64,000 nucleotides of DNA from Rhynchospora pubera (taxonomy: Eukaryota; Streptophyta; Magnoliopsida; Poales; Cyperaceae): positions 233,572,742-233,636,741 of the forward strand of contig CM051460.1 in assembly GCA_028095005.1 (NCBI GenBank), written 5' to 3'. The translations under genes and the position numbers were made by a program. Position 1 is the stretch's first letter, and every line of letters starts with the position of its first letter. Below, one piece after another: positions 46,686 to 58,169 of this stretch. The notes beneath the pieces are model-generated. The model saw nothing but the letters and a program-made list of their open reading frames with translations, made no database searches and was not told where the DNA came from.

Positions 46686-47159
46686 ACAAGGGCTGCAAAC
46701 ACAATTCTATTTGCTGTTCATCGTTTCGTTCTTTTCGAAACGGTTAACAGAACTACTTTTCTTGTTAAATAAAACGGTTAATAAAATTGACCTATTTTGT
46801 TTTAATTTATTTTCGTTTAACCATTTTTTATGTATTTTTGAAGTATTCTTAAAGTATTTATAAACAAGCTTTGATTAATCGGAAATACTGCAGTATCAAA
46901 TCAGTTAGTTATGCATGCAAAATAGAAAAATATGTATAAAAATTAATTATCAAATAAGCAAATTGAACACAATTATACATTTTTATCGTTTCGAAATAAA
47001 AAAAATATGCATAAAAAATAAAAAAAATTAATTGTCACTTAATCGATCGTCTTTTGAAACAAACGACTAATGCAAATTAATTTTTGTTTCGTGCCATAAA
47101 CAAAACAGTTAACGAAAATGGGTTGTTTCGTGATCGTTTCGTTGCGTTTACAATCCTAG
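46686..47159. mobile_element. Probable old hAT-like MITE
   Basis: Left end AGGGCTGCAAACACAA and right end TTGCGTTTACAATCCTA are inverted relatives (about 11 of 16). The interior repeats TCGTTTCG and CGAAACGGTTAACAG-like pieces in both orientations, as in the other hAT MITEs here. No convincing 8-bp duplication is seen, so the borders are uncertain. Confidence 0.5.
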
Positions 47160-47167
47160 TCGAAATA

Positions 47168-47742
47168 TATGGGACCGTTTGTTTGTTACTTAGAGGGTGC
47201 ATAACTTAAGTTATGCATTCTAAAGAGGTTGCATAAGTTATGCACCAGTCCCCTCTAATTTTTTTCCCAACAATACCCTTAAGAAATAATTATTAATAAT
47301 AATAATAATTAATAAGTAACAATAATTATTAAAAAATCATAATTAATAATAAATATTAATTATTATAACTAATAATTAAATAATAATAATTAATAGTAAC
47401 TATTTAATAATAAAAATAATTAATCAATGTTTTTTATTAAATAATTAATAATATTTATAATATTTAATTAAAAGTAATTATTAATATTTCATAATAATAA
47501 AAATGATTTATTATTATCATTAATAATTAATTTTTATAATAATTAGGTCACAACGTATTATTAATACATAATACTAATTCAAATTTAATAGTATTTTAGT
47601 CTTTTGCCATGAATATATGCATGTATTAAGTTACTCATCATTACTACACAACCAAACATCTATTACATAATACTACATAAATACTTATGCATTCTTAACT
47701 TACACAATTCCTCACTACACAACCAAACTCCCCTTGAATGCG
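47168..47742. mobile_element. MITE-like element with GGGACCGTTTG ends and an AT-rich core
   Basis: Left end GGGACCGTTTGTTTGTTAC and right end CAACCAAACTCCCC are loose inverted repeats. The next inner blocks (TTATGCATTCTAAAG, TAAGTTATGCACC) also have inverse partners near 47690. The core (47290-47540) is a low-complexity TAATAA-rich run. GGG-CCGTTTGG-like ends suggest a PIF/Harbinger relative. No clear target duplication is seen. Confidence 0.45.
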
Positions 47743-48049
47743 TTTCATACGGCCATTTTTTTTTTTTAATATACGGCCATATTTTTTAAAACAATGCGAC
47801 CGTTCATTCGGAGAACGGCTGAAAAGGAAGATACTCCCGTGAATTATATAATATGCGGTTTCAAAAGCAGATACATGAACCCAGTTGAAACTTGAAACCA
47901 GTTCTGAATGAAAAGTACAGCATTTTCTCCAAATAGAAATATGGGCTTAAACCCTTTTTCACTTTTGAGAAAAGTTGCGGCTTTAGGTTCGTTCAGACCT
48001 GTTTATTTTTTGTGTTAGAGCTTAAATATTCCTGTCATGGCACTGTAGA

Positions 48050-48515
48050 TAGTGGTGGATAACGTGTATCACGGAAACGGAATGGGGTCATTCCGTTTTC
48101 CGTTCTATTTCAGGTACGAATCGGATGATTCGTGATTCGTTCCGTTTCGACAGAACGTGGTGGAACGTTCATATTTACGGCTCCGTTTGGATGCGTTGAG
48201 AATAAGGTAGGAAGAAGGAAGAAGGGAAGAAATTTATTGAGAATGGGTAAATTTATTGGAAAGTGTGTAACTTTTGTGAAGAGTTTGGATGGTTAGAAAT
48301 AAATTTATTGGTAAAAAGTGGTTATTCCTTATTCCTTATTCCGGGAAAAGCCATCCAAACGGAGCAGTACACTATAAAATGCACAAACGAATCACGAAAT
48401 GCATTCCGTTATTCGTTCCGTTTGCGAAACGGAATGAAATTTCATTCCGTTACACATTCCACATGGACGGAATGGAACGATTTCGCATATTCGTGATATA
48501 CCGCGCCCACCCCTA
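48050..48515. mobile_element. hAT-type MITE containing a nested foldback
   Basis: 466 bp flanked by ACTGTAGA (48042-48049) and ACTGCAGA (48516-48523), 7 of 8 matching. The ends TAGTGGTGGATAACGTGTAT and ATACCGCGCCCACCCCTA are inverted relatives that share ATCACG further in. The outer body consists of CATTCCGTT/AACGGAATG pieces in both orientations. The central part is a separate element at 48179-48365. Confidence 0.82.
48179..48365. mobile_element. Small foldback MITE nested in the hAT MITE
   Basis: About 187 bp. The left end GCTCCGTTTGGATG is the exact reverse complement of the right end CATCCAAACGGAGC. The inner sequence differs from the surrounding hAT MITE: AAGGAAGAAGGGAAG and AAATTTATTG repeats. 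GCTCCGTTTGG ends are common among plant PIF/Harbinger-like MITEs. No clear 3-bp duplication is seen. Confidence 0.75.
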
Positions 48516-48523
48516 ACTGCAGA

Positions 48524-49673
48524 TGAAGGCCTCTTCTGAGTTTTTAGCTCTATCAGAAAGTGATGTTGACAATATATATTCTCTAACTTTGCACTCAAGT
48601 CGTTAATGTATTATATTATTCGTAAAACAATAAAGCTGTCTGTGATGCGTACCAATTACTTGATCAGTGTTGATAGTACAAATTTGTTACTAGGTGCGAA
48701 AAGTTCCAACATAAGGCATCGAATTTGCCCTGAATAAGCGCCACAATTTTTTTCCAGTGTGTCAATTTTTTTATAAAAAAGTAAAGAGAGATAAATACTG
48801 TGAATTAAGTACTGTGCGACAATGTGGTGATGTTTTGCCAAAAATATAATATATACTTTGTCATGTTCAACCTAATGAAGAAGAATTAAAAGATTAATTT
48901 GGTCGATTTTCAGTTTTTCACTCTAGACGTTTGCTATTGTCCTATGTCTCACCGACAAACTCTTCTGCAAGGAAATAAAAGATGCAGAATTAGCTATCCC
49001 TCATTGAGAAGGAATGGATATTTTGACTAATGTCAAAAAATTGGACAGATGCAAATGCAATTATCCAATACAAGACAAACTCTTGTGAAAACAAATTCAA
49101 AGTTGTAGGGTTAATTAGCTACCCCTCATTTGGAAGGAACGGATATTTTGAGTGCTAAATAATTGATGGGAGTGGTTGATTGTACACATTCTAATTTCGT
49201 TTTTATTTTCCAATATAAAAGAACCCCAGCAGAGTAGATAGACAATAAAAACTAAAAAGAGAAGGGGGTTATTTGACACTAATTAGTTGGACTATCTTGA
49301 ACATTGTTAAAACAATTATACGTTTTGAAATATGATATTTAGAATGTGAAATATTATACAAATAATGGATTGTCAAATGACATTTAAATTGCATAAGCTT
49401 TACAATCAATATATATCTATAAATTATTTATTTTTTAAAGTTTTCAGTTAACTAAAAAATATTAAATTAATGATCGTCAACACTCAACAAAGCACTTCCT
49501 AAAAAGAAAGCCTCACCCCCAGCCACTGATCAAGTGATCAGACAAAAAGTACTTGAACCGAAAAGCCTAATTAAATTAAAAGAATGTCCCCTCAAAGTTT
49601 TTTTCACGATAATTTCCACTCAAATTAAATGCAATCCTGGGGCGGTGGAGTGTCCTGCAAATGGTTTTGAGCA
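48524..49673. other. Intergenic, no gene seen
   Basis: AT-rich. A phrase around GACAAACTCTT and TAGCTA.CCCTCATT.GAAGGAA is duplicated (near 48955-49013 and 49074-49140). No gene or element ends are recognised. Confidence 0.45.
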
Positions 49674-49681
49674 GATGAATG

Positions 49682-50014
49682 TTAGGGATGTCAAACGTGC
49701 AGAATATGCACGGAAACTCATCGTTTTGTTTATGTTCCGTTCCAGACTTCCAGCTAACGAAAAAAAATGTATTTCGTTTCGTTTCGTTCCAGCTAATGAA
49801 ATAAATTTCTGTTTTGTTTTTCGTTCCGTCCTTCATTTATCATTAATTTCAATTCATTTTTGTGTTCCGTTTTGTTCTGCTTCAGTAACGTTTATGTATT
49901 TCAATTTTGTTTTTTTCTTTATAAAAAACAAAACAGATTTTTTATTTCGTTTAACGTTATATTCAGACAGAACGGAATGTAAACATTCGAAACGGATGAT
50001 TTTTGACAGCCCTA
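49682..50014. mobile_element. hAT-type MITE with TAGGGATGTCAAA ends
   Basis: 333 bp flanked by GATGAATG (49674-49681) and GATGCATG (50015-50022), 7 of 8 matching. The ends TTAGGGATGTCAAACG and TTTTTGACAGCCCTA form the terminal inverted repeat typical of plant hAT MITEs (TAGGGNTGTCAAA). Inside, CGTTTCGTTCC and GAACGGAATG pieces alternate. The open reading frames crossing it are chance. Confidence 0.87.
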
Positions 50015-50311
50015 GATGCATGGAACTCGTGGGCTCACAAAAAAAAAAAATTGTATATATTGCAAAACCTTTTTTCGCCAAATTGGTACCGACAGATAGT
50101 ACTAAACTCTTATTCTCAAACAAATTCTTCACCAATACTGAAAGGACAAAATGGTGGTGGGGGCATGCTGCCAGGATCGAATAAAAACAGTTTAGAATTT
50201 GATACATTGAACGGTAATAATACACAATACATTCATTATAACTAAATTTAATCCCTCCCTAATAAAGTCCGTTATCTCACTCAGGCCTTTATAAATGGAA
50301 GAGAATAAAAC

Positions 50312-50491
50312 CCGAAAAAATTAATAGTAACGTTACTGTTCACAATAATTACGATAATAACAAAAAAAAATCAAAATTTTAATAGTAACGTTGCTGGATC
50401 GTTATCCCAGTTGACGAAAGCCAAATACACTTGTATCGTCATCCGGAACGACGATCCAAGCTTGGATCGTCATCCCAGTTGACGATCCAAG
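50312..50491 (+). repeat. MULE left terminal inverted repeat
   Basis: Begins CCGAAAAAATTAATAGTAAC. The inner half is itself made of palindromic pieces: GATCCAAGCTTGGATC at 50453-50468, and CAGTTGACG units with the inverse further on. It pairs with 61305-61484. Confidence 0.95.
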
Positions 50492-50503
50492 AATTCCATC
50501 CCC

Positions 50504-50513
50504 TATATAAAAG
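50504..50513 (+). promoter_or_regulatory. TATA box of the plant mobile domain gene
   Basis: TATATAAAAG lies 13 bp inside the left inverted repeat. A pyrimidine run with CTCTCTCTCTCTCG follows, then a possible leader exon ending CCTCTG|GTAAGT near 50590. A second similar donor-like unit (CTACAG|GTAATTTTT) lies near 50888, so the leader appears to be spliced. Confidence 0.65.
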
Positions 50514-51286
50514 CGACAGCGACCCCTTCATCATTCCTCACTTTTTTCGCTCTCTCTCTCTCTCGCGCGCGCGAGCAGCAGCGACCTCTGGTAAGTTTTT
50601 TTTTTCATAATTACTTTATTTATTTACTTTAATTACTTTAATTAGGTTAATAATTAAAAAAATAGATTAAATATTGAAAAAATAATGGAAAAATTACTAA
50701 AAAATCAGAATAAATATAAATAATTATAATATGTAATTTGAAAAATTTTTAGAATTATTTTGTTCATTTAATAATGATTAATAAATTTATTATAAATTAG
50801 AGGAAGTAAATAAAAAAATTGATAGAATATTTTTTTAATTGTAGGAAAATTTGTAAAAAGAGACAACCTCCGACATCTCTTTCTACAGGTAATTTTTTTT
50901 TTCATATTTATTTTATTGATTTATTTTAATTAGTTTAAATAGATAATTAGTAGAAAAAATAAAATAAATATTGAAAAAGAATTTAAAAATTAATAAAAAA
51001 TCAGAAAATAGGAAATTATACTACAAAAATTAGACAAATAGGGAATTTGGCCAAAAATGAGTACAAAATCTTAACATAGGAAATAATTTGAAAATATGTA
51101 CAAACTAGAAAATAGAAAATGTTGTTGTATGAGATTGGTATTGTGTTTGTTAATGATGTTGTGGATATTTGGGTTTGTAATTAGGGGTTTTGGGTGTTTT
51201 TTTTGGAAAACGCTACAGGTATAGGGGATATGCTGCCGAAATTTTATTAGATTTTTAACAGTAATTTTTATTGCAATTTAGTAAAA

Positions 51287-54200
51287 ATGTCACCGAGAAG
51301 AAGAGTACCGGAGACCGCACCTCGTAGATCTACGAGACTTCGTGGAGATCCGAGCGCTTCTACATCTACCGGTTCTGTTGCCGCTGAGGCTTCTACATCA
51401 GCTGATGTTGTTCCACCGGATTCTGTTATTGCAGATCGTGTGTTATATTTGGATGGGTCCAAAGTTCGAGGCACCGGTGTAAGTTATTATTATCCTTTTA
51501 TATTTGTACTTACATATTTTTTTTTGTAGTATTTTTTAAAATAATTAAAAACGAAATATATACAGCATTGGAGGGGAATAATACATAAGGCCAAGATGCC
51601 TCGTACTGATGGGGTCGATGAGCGTTTGAGGCGACTTGGACTTATACATTTCGTTCAGTTGGGTCATATGCCACTCGATCATTCGCTTTTGCAGGGTCTG
51701 GCCATGTTCTGGAGGCCAGAGACCCACACGTTCTTTTTTCCGCATGTTGGCGAGATGACGGTCACTCTAGAGGTAGAAATTAACGGCTATTTGTAATTTT
51801 TTTTTGAACTATATATGTCTAAAATTTGAACTATTTGCAGGATGTGGCATTCTTGTACGGTTTGCCTACGATCGGCAGAACCGTTACTGGACGGACTGAT
51901 TACGACGCCATTCAGTTACTTCAGGATTTTGCTTTACCGGAGGATACAGACATGGCGATAGTTGAGAAGTGCTTCAGAGAAAAGGAACAGAAGTAAGAAA
52001 TTTTTAAGAATTTTATTTTGATGTTAATTTAAATATATATATAGTTCTCACAATCAAATTACATTAATGATGTAATGCAGGAGATCTCATTCCGTTATGT
52101 TGAAGAAGCTGCGTGAGGTTTGGGCTCAGTTTGGTGTGCCTGGCGCGGATGATGCTGGGAGGATCGATAGATACACACGAGCTTGCGTGTTGGAGATTTT
52201 TGGTTGCGAGTTATTTCCTGATAGCACTGGTGACTCGATTCCATGTTTCTATCTCCAGTTATTGCAGGTTAGTGAACTACCCTTGTTATTTTTAATTGAA
52301 AAAATCGAATTATTTAATCTATAAATGAAATATTTATACTTGTAACAATAATAAAAGATCTTATATATTTTGTTTCATTTAAATACTTCTAAAATATTAA
52401 TTCTTGTAACAATAATAAAAGGTCTTATATCTTTTGTTATATTTAAATACTTATAAAATATTATTTGTTGTAAGAAAAATTTGGATATATGAAAAAATGA
52501 TGATATTCCTAAAAATGCCAATATTTGCAGGATCTTCATTCGAGCAACTCGGTACAGTACAACTGGGGTGCAGCCACTCTTGCGATGCTATACCGTGGCT
52601 TGGACACCGCCTTCATCAATAACAATATAAATATCGGTGCTCCTTGGTTGCTCTTGCAGTTGTGGTCGTATGCACGATTGCTACTTAGTCGGCCGACGAT
52701 CACGAAGGATTTTGAAGGTTAGGGTCTACTAGATATTGACTCATGTCCGCCTTATGGGAGGTCTGTGTTCACTACAACAAAGATTTCTTTTAGATAGACA
52801 CATGCACCATTAAGTAGTCATTGAAAGTTAAAACATTAATTAAATCGAACAATCGTAATGTTAACCGATATAATTTTTTTTTACATTATAACATTTGAAC
52901 AAATTAACGGTAAATCACCAAAATGAAAATGCAGGAAGTGGACGACAAGACAGAGATCGAAGAAGGTGACTGGCCCTACTTGCAGTGGAGTAGACTATGC
53001 TAGGGATGTTTGCATGAAAATGAAGTCCGAGCACGTCGTATGGAGGCCTTATGATCATATCAGGGACCGCATGCCTCGTTGTGCCCAGATAGACCAGAGG
53101 ATGTTCCTTCTACGCATCCCATGCATTCATTATTGGGTCGTGATGTGGCACTACGCAGATCGTGTCATGCATCAGTTTATGCTTTATCAGACAGTTCCCC
53201 CACCGCCACCTGAGGTACTTATATTAAATGTTTGCTTCTTGATTAAAATTTTTCTATTGATCTTGTGTTGTTTAAAAAAAAAGAATACATAAGTATAAGT
53301 ATACTGACACGTGAATTAATATCAATAAACGTGAAATGTGTTGTTAATTGTCGTTTGAATAAAACAGGTTTGTTCTAGAATGGAACAATTGATGGGATAC
53401 CAGCATCACACCTATCGAGGTATTGATTGGCATGATATATTTGCGAATGAGGTCAACAAGTGGACGAACACTAATGAGGCTACGGTGATAGAGGATCGAC
53501 CATGGAGCGAGGATATTTGGACTGACTACCAACGCTGGTTGAGTGTATATGGAGGTGCACATCTTGTGCTTATTCCTAATGGGGCAGCGACTGCTCCGGT
53601 TCGTGATTTGTCTTACCTTCGAGAGACGCCTGGACACATGAGCTTGGTAAGATACATTACGCAAAATTTTTTTGCCTAACAAATAATTCAGTGACTAACA
53701 AAAATTAAACAGCTCAAGCATACTTTGCGTGAGGCGTTGCGAGGCTGTGCATGGACTGTCACGAAGGGATTCCGTCGTGCTGGGAAGAAATTGCTCAGGG
53801 GGTGCAGCACGTCCTTATATATTGTTGGTGAGGCTCACCGATTACCTCGACTCTTAGAGTCGAAGGGTCTTCAGTCAGACATTGAGTCTATCCCTGATAC
53901 AGATGATGAGGATAGTGCGCCAGAGCCAGGATCCATTGAGGAGCAGCAGTTCATGCGGGTATAATTGTCTTTTTCAACCACTTCTCTTAATATTATTGTC
54001 TTTTTATAATTAATATTGTATAATTATTTAATATTTTATAATTTTTTAATATTTTATAATTTTTTAATTTGTATTATTCGTAACAGGATGATTTTAGTCT
54101 GCATGATTGGGATACATTTTTTGATGTTCCACGACCCAGTCAGCCTCTTATTCGGAGTAGACGGTCACATTCGCAGCGGCAGACCACAGAGCCTCATGCT

Positions 54201-54731
54201 CCATCCCATTCGCAGCCGCAAACCACAGAGGCGGAGGCTCCACCCCATTCCCAGCCCCAGCCCCAGACCACAGAGGTGGAGGCTTCACCCAATTCGCAGC
54301 CCCAGACCATAGAGGCGGAGGCTCCACCCCATTCCCAGCCGCAGCCTCCATTCCACAGCACACAGTACTACACATACGAGAGTCCTTATCCTCCACCTCC
54401 ACCTCCACCATATATACAGACTCAGTACAGAGGAGGGTACAGTCAGCCCTTTACGCCTACCCCCACACCTATATCTCCGGCTGATGCTTATTACCAGGCA
54501 TACGGTACCCCACTACATGACCCATTTACACCTATCTCTCCCCATCCATTTGGTCATTCAAGGGCCTCCTCTAGCAGACCGCCTCGTCATCCCAGTCCAT
54601 ATTCTACGCCTCTTGCTCCCCCTCCTCCTCCTCCAGGACTTGCTCCGACCAGACAGCGCCGAGACCCGCCTGGTGCTTATTGGGATTATTCTCCTGCGAG
54701 GGGACCGTTTCGTCGTGATGGACGACAGTAG
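51287..54731 (+). CDS. Plant mobile domain (PMD, MAIN/MAIL-like) protein, nine exons, one in-frame stop
   Basis: Exons 51287-51478, 51566-51772, 51841-51992, 52081-52267, 52531-52760, 52935-53214, 53368-53646, 53713-53958 and 54087-54731 have GT/AG borders with matching phases, 806 codons. The PMD (Pfam PF10536 family) begins near residue 75: RRLGLIHFVQLGHMPLDHSL, WRPETHTFFFPHVGEMTVTL, EDVAFLYGLPTIGRTVTG, WAQFGVPG, GAATLAMLYRGLD and WLLLQLWSYARL. A conserved WRPYD and HYADRVMHQF follow. The C-terminus (exon 9) is rich in P, Q and S with PHSQPQTTEAEAP repeats. Inside exon 5, TAG at 52720-52722 interrupts the frame between TKDFEG and GLLDIDSCPPYGR. Exon choice there is my inference, because the phase fits only if exon 5 runs to 52760. 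Host PMD proteins act in meristem maintenance and transposon silencing; PMDs also ride on MULEs, as here. Confidence 0.85.
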
Positions 54732-54848
54732 GACTTTGTTATGTATTTGTAGGATTTGTTGTGATATTTATATTTTTGCATGAGTTTATGATTCTATTTT
54801 AGACTTTTATTATGATATTCTCCATCCTATTTTAGACTTCTAGTTTGC

Positions 54849-55218
54849 TATTGGAAGTTTCTAAAAAATCACAGAAAAATACGACATGATAATTAACGGA
54901 CCTATTTTCATATACCGAAATTTCAAAATTTTTAGACAAACAGTTTGCTCCCCACAAAATTGACAAAACACTAAGATAATCTACTTTTCAGCTGAAAAAA
55001 CAGCTCTGCCTTGCAAAAGTTTCGCGCTAGAAATCCAAGTTGGGAGTTTCCAAAAAATCACAGAAAAGTACAACATGCTCATTGACGGACTTATTTTCAT
55101 ATACCAAAATTTCAAAATTTTTAGACAAACAGTTTGCTCCCCACAAAATTGACAAAACACTAAGATAATCTACTTTTCAGCTGAAAAAACAGCTCTGCCT
55201 TGCAAACCTATTGGAAGT
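54849..55218. repeat. 190-bp tandem duplication at the cut 3' end of mudrA
   Basis: Two direct copies, offset 190 bp, begin TTGGAAGTTTCTAAAAAATC and TTGGGAGTTTCCAAAAAATC and end CAGCTCTGCCTTGCAAA. The pair is bracketed by a 10-bp direct repeat TATTGGAAGT (54849-54858 and 55209-55218), which looks like a target duplication. The right copy supplies the last residues and stop of the mudrA frame, so this insertion may have removed or displaced the transposase C-terminus. Confidence 0.85.
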
Positions 55219-57822
55219 AAATTTGTACCTGCTTTGAGAGTATGCTTCATAAGCCTAAGTTGGATTTCTTTTGGCCACCGTTCTCCCTCCGCCTGTCTCG
55301 CCAAAGCTATTTGCTTCCTTTCATTAAACCATTTAACAGTTTTGTACCAAGTGCCTTCCACAAGTCCAACAACTGGTAGTCGTCTCTCAGCCTTGTATCT
55401 GCTATTGAGACTTTCTGATCCATTACTCGTCATAATACCCCAACGATGACCGCCGTCATAGGTTTGCGCCCACCTTTCAGGTTTCCACTGCTCGTTGTCA
55501 TCAGCTTCATTTTCTTTCCCACACTTTTGAAGGTACTCTATCGCCTTTGGATTCGTTATTTTTAGTTCGTTCCACATTTTGTAGAAGGCCCTCCTTTTTT
55601 TCTTGTTGGCCAATTTAGTTCTGAATTTGTCTGGTAGAGTTGCGTCTTTTCCAGATGCCTTGAACACGTTTTCACAAACATGTTGCATGCAATACCGGTG
55701 CACGGCATATGAAGGGTTCGCATCCTCTTGCCAACCGTATTGGGATCGTTTGAAGGTGTTCCTTATTCCCCAATGACGATCAGAAACAACACAGAATTTT
55801 TTTCCTTCCCCAATAACTTGCCGCCTTAGAAAATTCATGAACCAACCCCAACATTGTTCGTTCTCAATTCGCACTAGTGCAAATGCTAGTGGAACCAACC
55901 GCTGCTCTGGGTCATAACCGCATGCCGCTAAGAATCTCCCCTTGTAGCGACCCGATAAGAATGACGCGTCGATGCTGATAACAGGCCTCAAGTATGGTAC
56001 CGCTGCGATGCAAGGCCCATATGCCCATGCTGCTGCGATGAACATAGCTCTGTTGGGATCTCCTACGCTCTCTGTCAACCATTTGATCTGTGTCCCTGGG
56101 GTCGTCTTCTGTATGGCCAATAATAAACTCGGAAGCTTGTTGTATGAGCCTTCCCACGATCCAAAAAGTTGTTCGATTGCTTTCTCTCTCCCACGCCATA
56201 ACTTGTTATAAGTAGGTTTTACATTTGGAAATTCTTTCTCTAATATGGATTTTACGTCATTTATGGAAAGATCAAGATCTCTCTTTACTGCATTCCTGAT
56301 GCTGCTTGCGATTACCTGGGCCGTCAGATTATCATGGGTGAAATCTCCAGGCCTTCTCACGCATGTATGCTCTTCTTCATTCTTTATTATTTTCCAAAAT
56401 TTCCCTTCCCTTTCTGTACGGGCATACAAATGCCACTTACAGGTAGGCACCTTACAATCCAATACATAAAATGATGGACTACTTCTAGTGGTTTTATGTT
56501 GTACATTATTATCTAATGAGTATTTTTCACAAACTTCTTTTAATTGTGGTTTTGACATAAAAATGTTTCCTTGTGCTAAAGGCCCTGAAGCTTGTGTTTG
56601 AGACGGTTGTGGAATCGAACTTCTATACTCGGATATATCCAAAAATTGACTAACAGGATGGTAATTATCGGTCCTTCCGGTAATGTAATACTCGGGATTT
56701 ACGAATTCCTGTGCATAAAAACCCTCTCCCTCTATATCTTGTGACGCAAAAAACTCATCATCTTCATCAGTGAAGTTCTCCCCCGTTGCATAATTCGACT
56801 GATAGCCCGGGCCACGATCGTACGTCTCGTCAAGTTCTTCTATATCCCCTTCTTCTTCAGGTTGGTCCCAAGGATCCCAACCCTGGCCATTGTCATTACA
56901 CTCATTATTTGTTTCCTCTTGTCTTTCTCGTCCGCTACTACTATCAGGTTGATCCCAAGGATCCGAACCCTGTGCACTCATATTTGTTCCCTGTCATCTT
57001 TGTTGTCGACTACTACTCTCAGGTTGATCCCAAGAACCCCAACCCTGTGCACTCGTATTATATTGATTATTTCTTTCTTCGTCTTCTTCAGTATTATTGA
57101 GTTGTTCATTGAAATTATAATTATAATCATAATTATAATTATAATTTGTTGTGTGCCCTCCTAAATAAAATATATGTAATCAATTATAAATTTTTAGAAT
57201 TAATAGGAAGAGCAAACTAATTAAAGGAAGAAAGGTAGTTTGCAGCTCGAATTATTTTTTGTTTATAATGGCATATTTCTAATTATAATATTTTATACTG
57301 CCATATTTAAAAGGGCATAATAGTCAAATTTAATGAATGATGGCATACATTTTATTTTATCATTTAATGATGACATAAAAATAATAACTTATTTAGTGAT
57401 GACATATCTCTAATTTCTATGATAAATGCAAAAGCAAAATAATTACTTTGAAAAACTAATTTTATAAATTAATGGCAAAAAATTAAATGACGTAAATTAC
57501 CTTCTATGCCACCACCAGTTGCTGGAAGCAAATCAACGTGCAGTTGAAAGCTGTGTAGCCTTCTTGCTTGGAAGCACTCATGTTGTATATACCGCCATTC
57601 ATTTTCAGAGTTCAACGGTAATTGCCTCTGTTGGAACCTTCCTTCAATTATGGTATTAAAATGAGAAACTATTCTCAAATTATAATGACCTTGATACAAT
57701 CCCAATGATGATAAAATTATTTCTTTAATTGATTCATAATCAGTTTGCGAAGTTGCATCGAAACTGAAATAATGCGATGGATTATATGGAGATTGATTAA
57801 CGAAAATCGGAATGGAAATCAT
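55170..57822 (-). CDS. MULE transposase (mudrA-like), C-terminally truncated
   Basis: Exon 57822-57501 (start MISIPIFVNQSPYNP) is joined in phase 1 to an exon from 57160 running to a stop at 55170. Exon 2 begins with an N/Y-rich stretch and three degenerate repeats around QGWDPWDQPE. A TGA at 56996-56994 lies in that frame, so translation may instead begin at MSAQGSDPWDQ (56981, 603 residues). Domains: Mutator N-terminal zinc domain (residues about 145-215, CKVPTCKWHLYARTEREGKF, EEHTC), then the MULE DDE core (PVISIDASFLSGRYKG, GYDPEQRLVPLAFALV, FCVVSDRHWGIRNTF, RYCMQHVCENVF), then NGSESLNSRYKAERRLPVVG. The SWIM zinc finger expected at the C-terminus is absent. The open frame runs through a possible GTACAA donor at 55228 into an unrelated duplicated repeat. 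Confidence 0.88.
57160..57500 (-). other. Intron 1 of the mudrA-like gene
   Basis: AT-rich, bounded on the minus strand by GTAATTTACG (donor, 57500) and TTTTATTTAG (acceptor, 57161). Nothing else is visible in it. Confidence 0.6.
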
Positions 57823-57889
57823 ATTTATGATAGTAATGAGAGTTGAGTGTTTGATATGGCTGATTTTCGATATCTCACCATCATACTCT

Positions 57890-57898
57890 ATTTATAAG
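57890..57898 (-). promoter_or_regulatory. TATA box of the mudrA-like gene
   Basis: On the minus strand CTTATAAATAG lies about 70 bp upstream of the first ATG (57822). Next to it (57940-58020) is a run of short repeats around CACTGAAATCGCACTTAAAT. Confidence 0.6.
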
Positions 57899-58026
57899 CC
57901 ATTGAGAGTCGACAAAATAATGAGCAATCAAATTAAATCGCACTAAAATGCACTGAAATTCACTGTTAAATCGCACTTAAATTCCCACTGAAATCGCACT
58001 TAAATGCCCACTCAATTGCATTTTCT

Positions 58027-58166
58027 GCTTGGATCGTCATTTGGGATGACGATCCATTAGTAAATCCAATCAACCCAATCAGAGCCACTCATTTGAGCGG
58101 GATCCTCCTTGCACCGTCATCTGAGATAACGATCCTAGCTTGGATCGTCATCTGGGATGACGATGC
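58027..58166. repeat. TIR-like palindromes in the middle of the MULE
   Basis: TTGGATCGTCATTTGGGATG is followed by ACGATCCA (58029-58056), then CACCGTCATCTGAGATAACG and CTTGGATCGTCATCTGGGAT at 58112-58163. These copy, with changes, the palindromic motif of the terminal repeats. They lie upstream of the mudrA promoter and may be transposase binding sites or the eroded end of a second, merged element. Confidence 0.8.
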
Positions 58167-58169
58167 AGA

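Noticed and set aside
49534..50245. Open frames of up to 216 codons
   Set aside because: They run through the hAT MITE at 49682-50014 and share its palindromic composition; no protein family signal.
51287..51529. Separate short ORFs in 51287-53964 as individual genes
   Set aside because: They are exons of one PMD gene; borders and phases agree.
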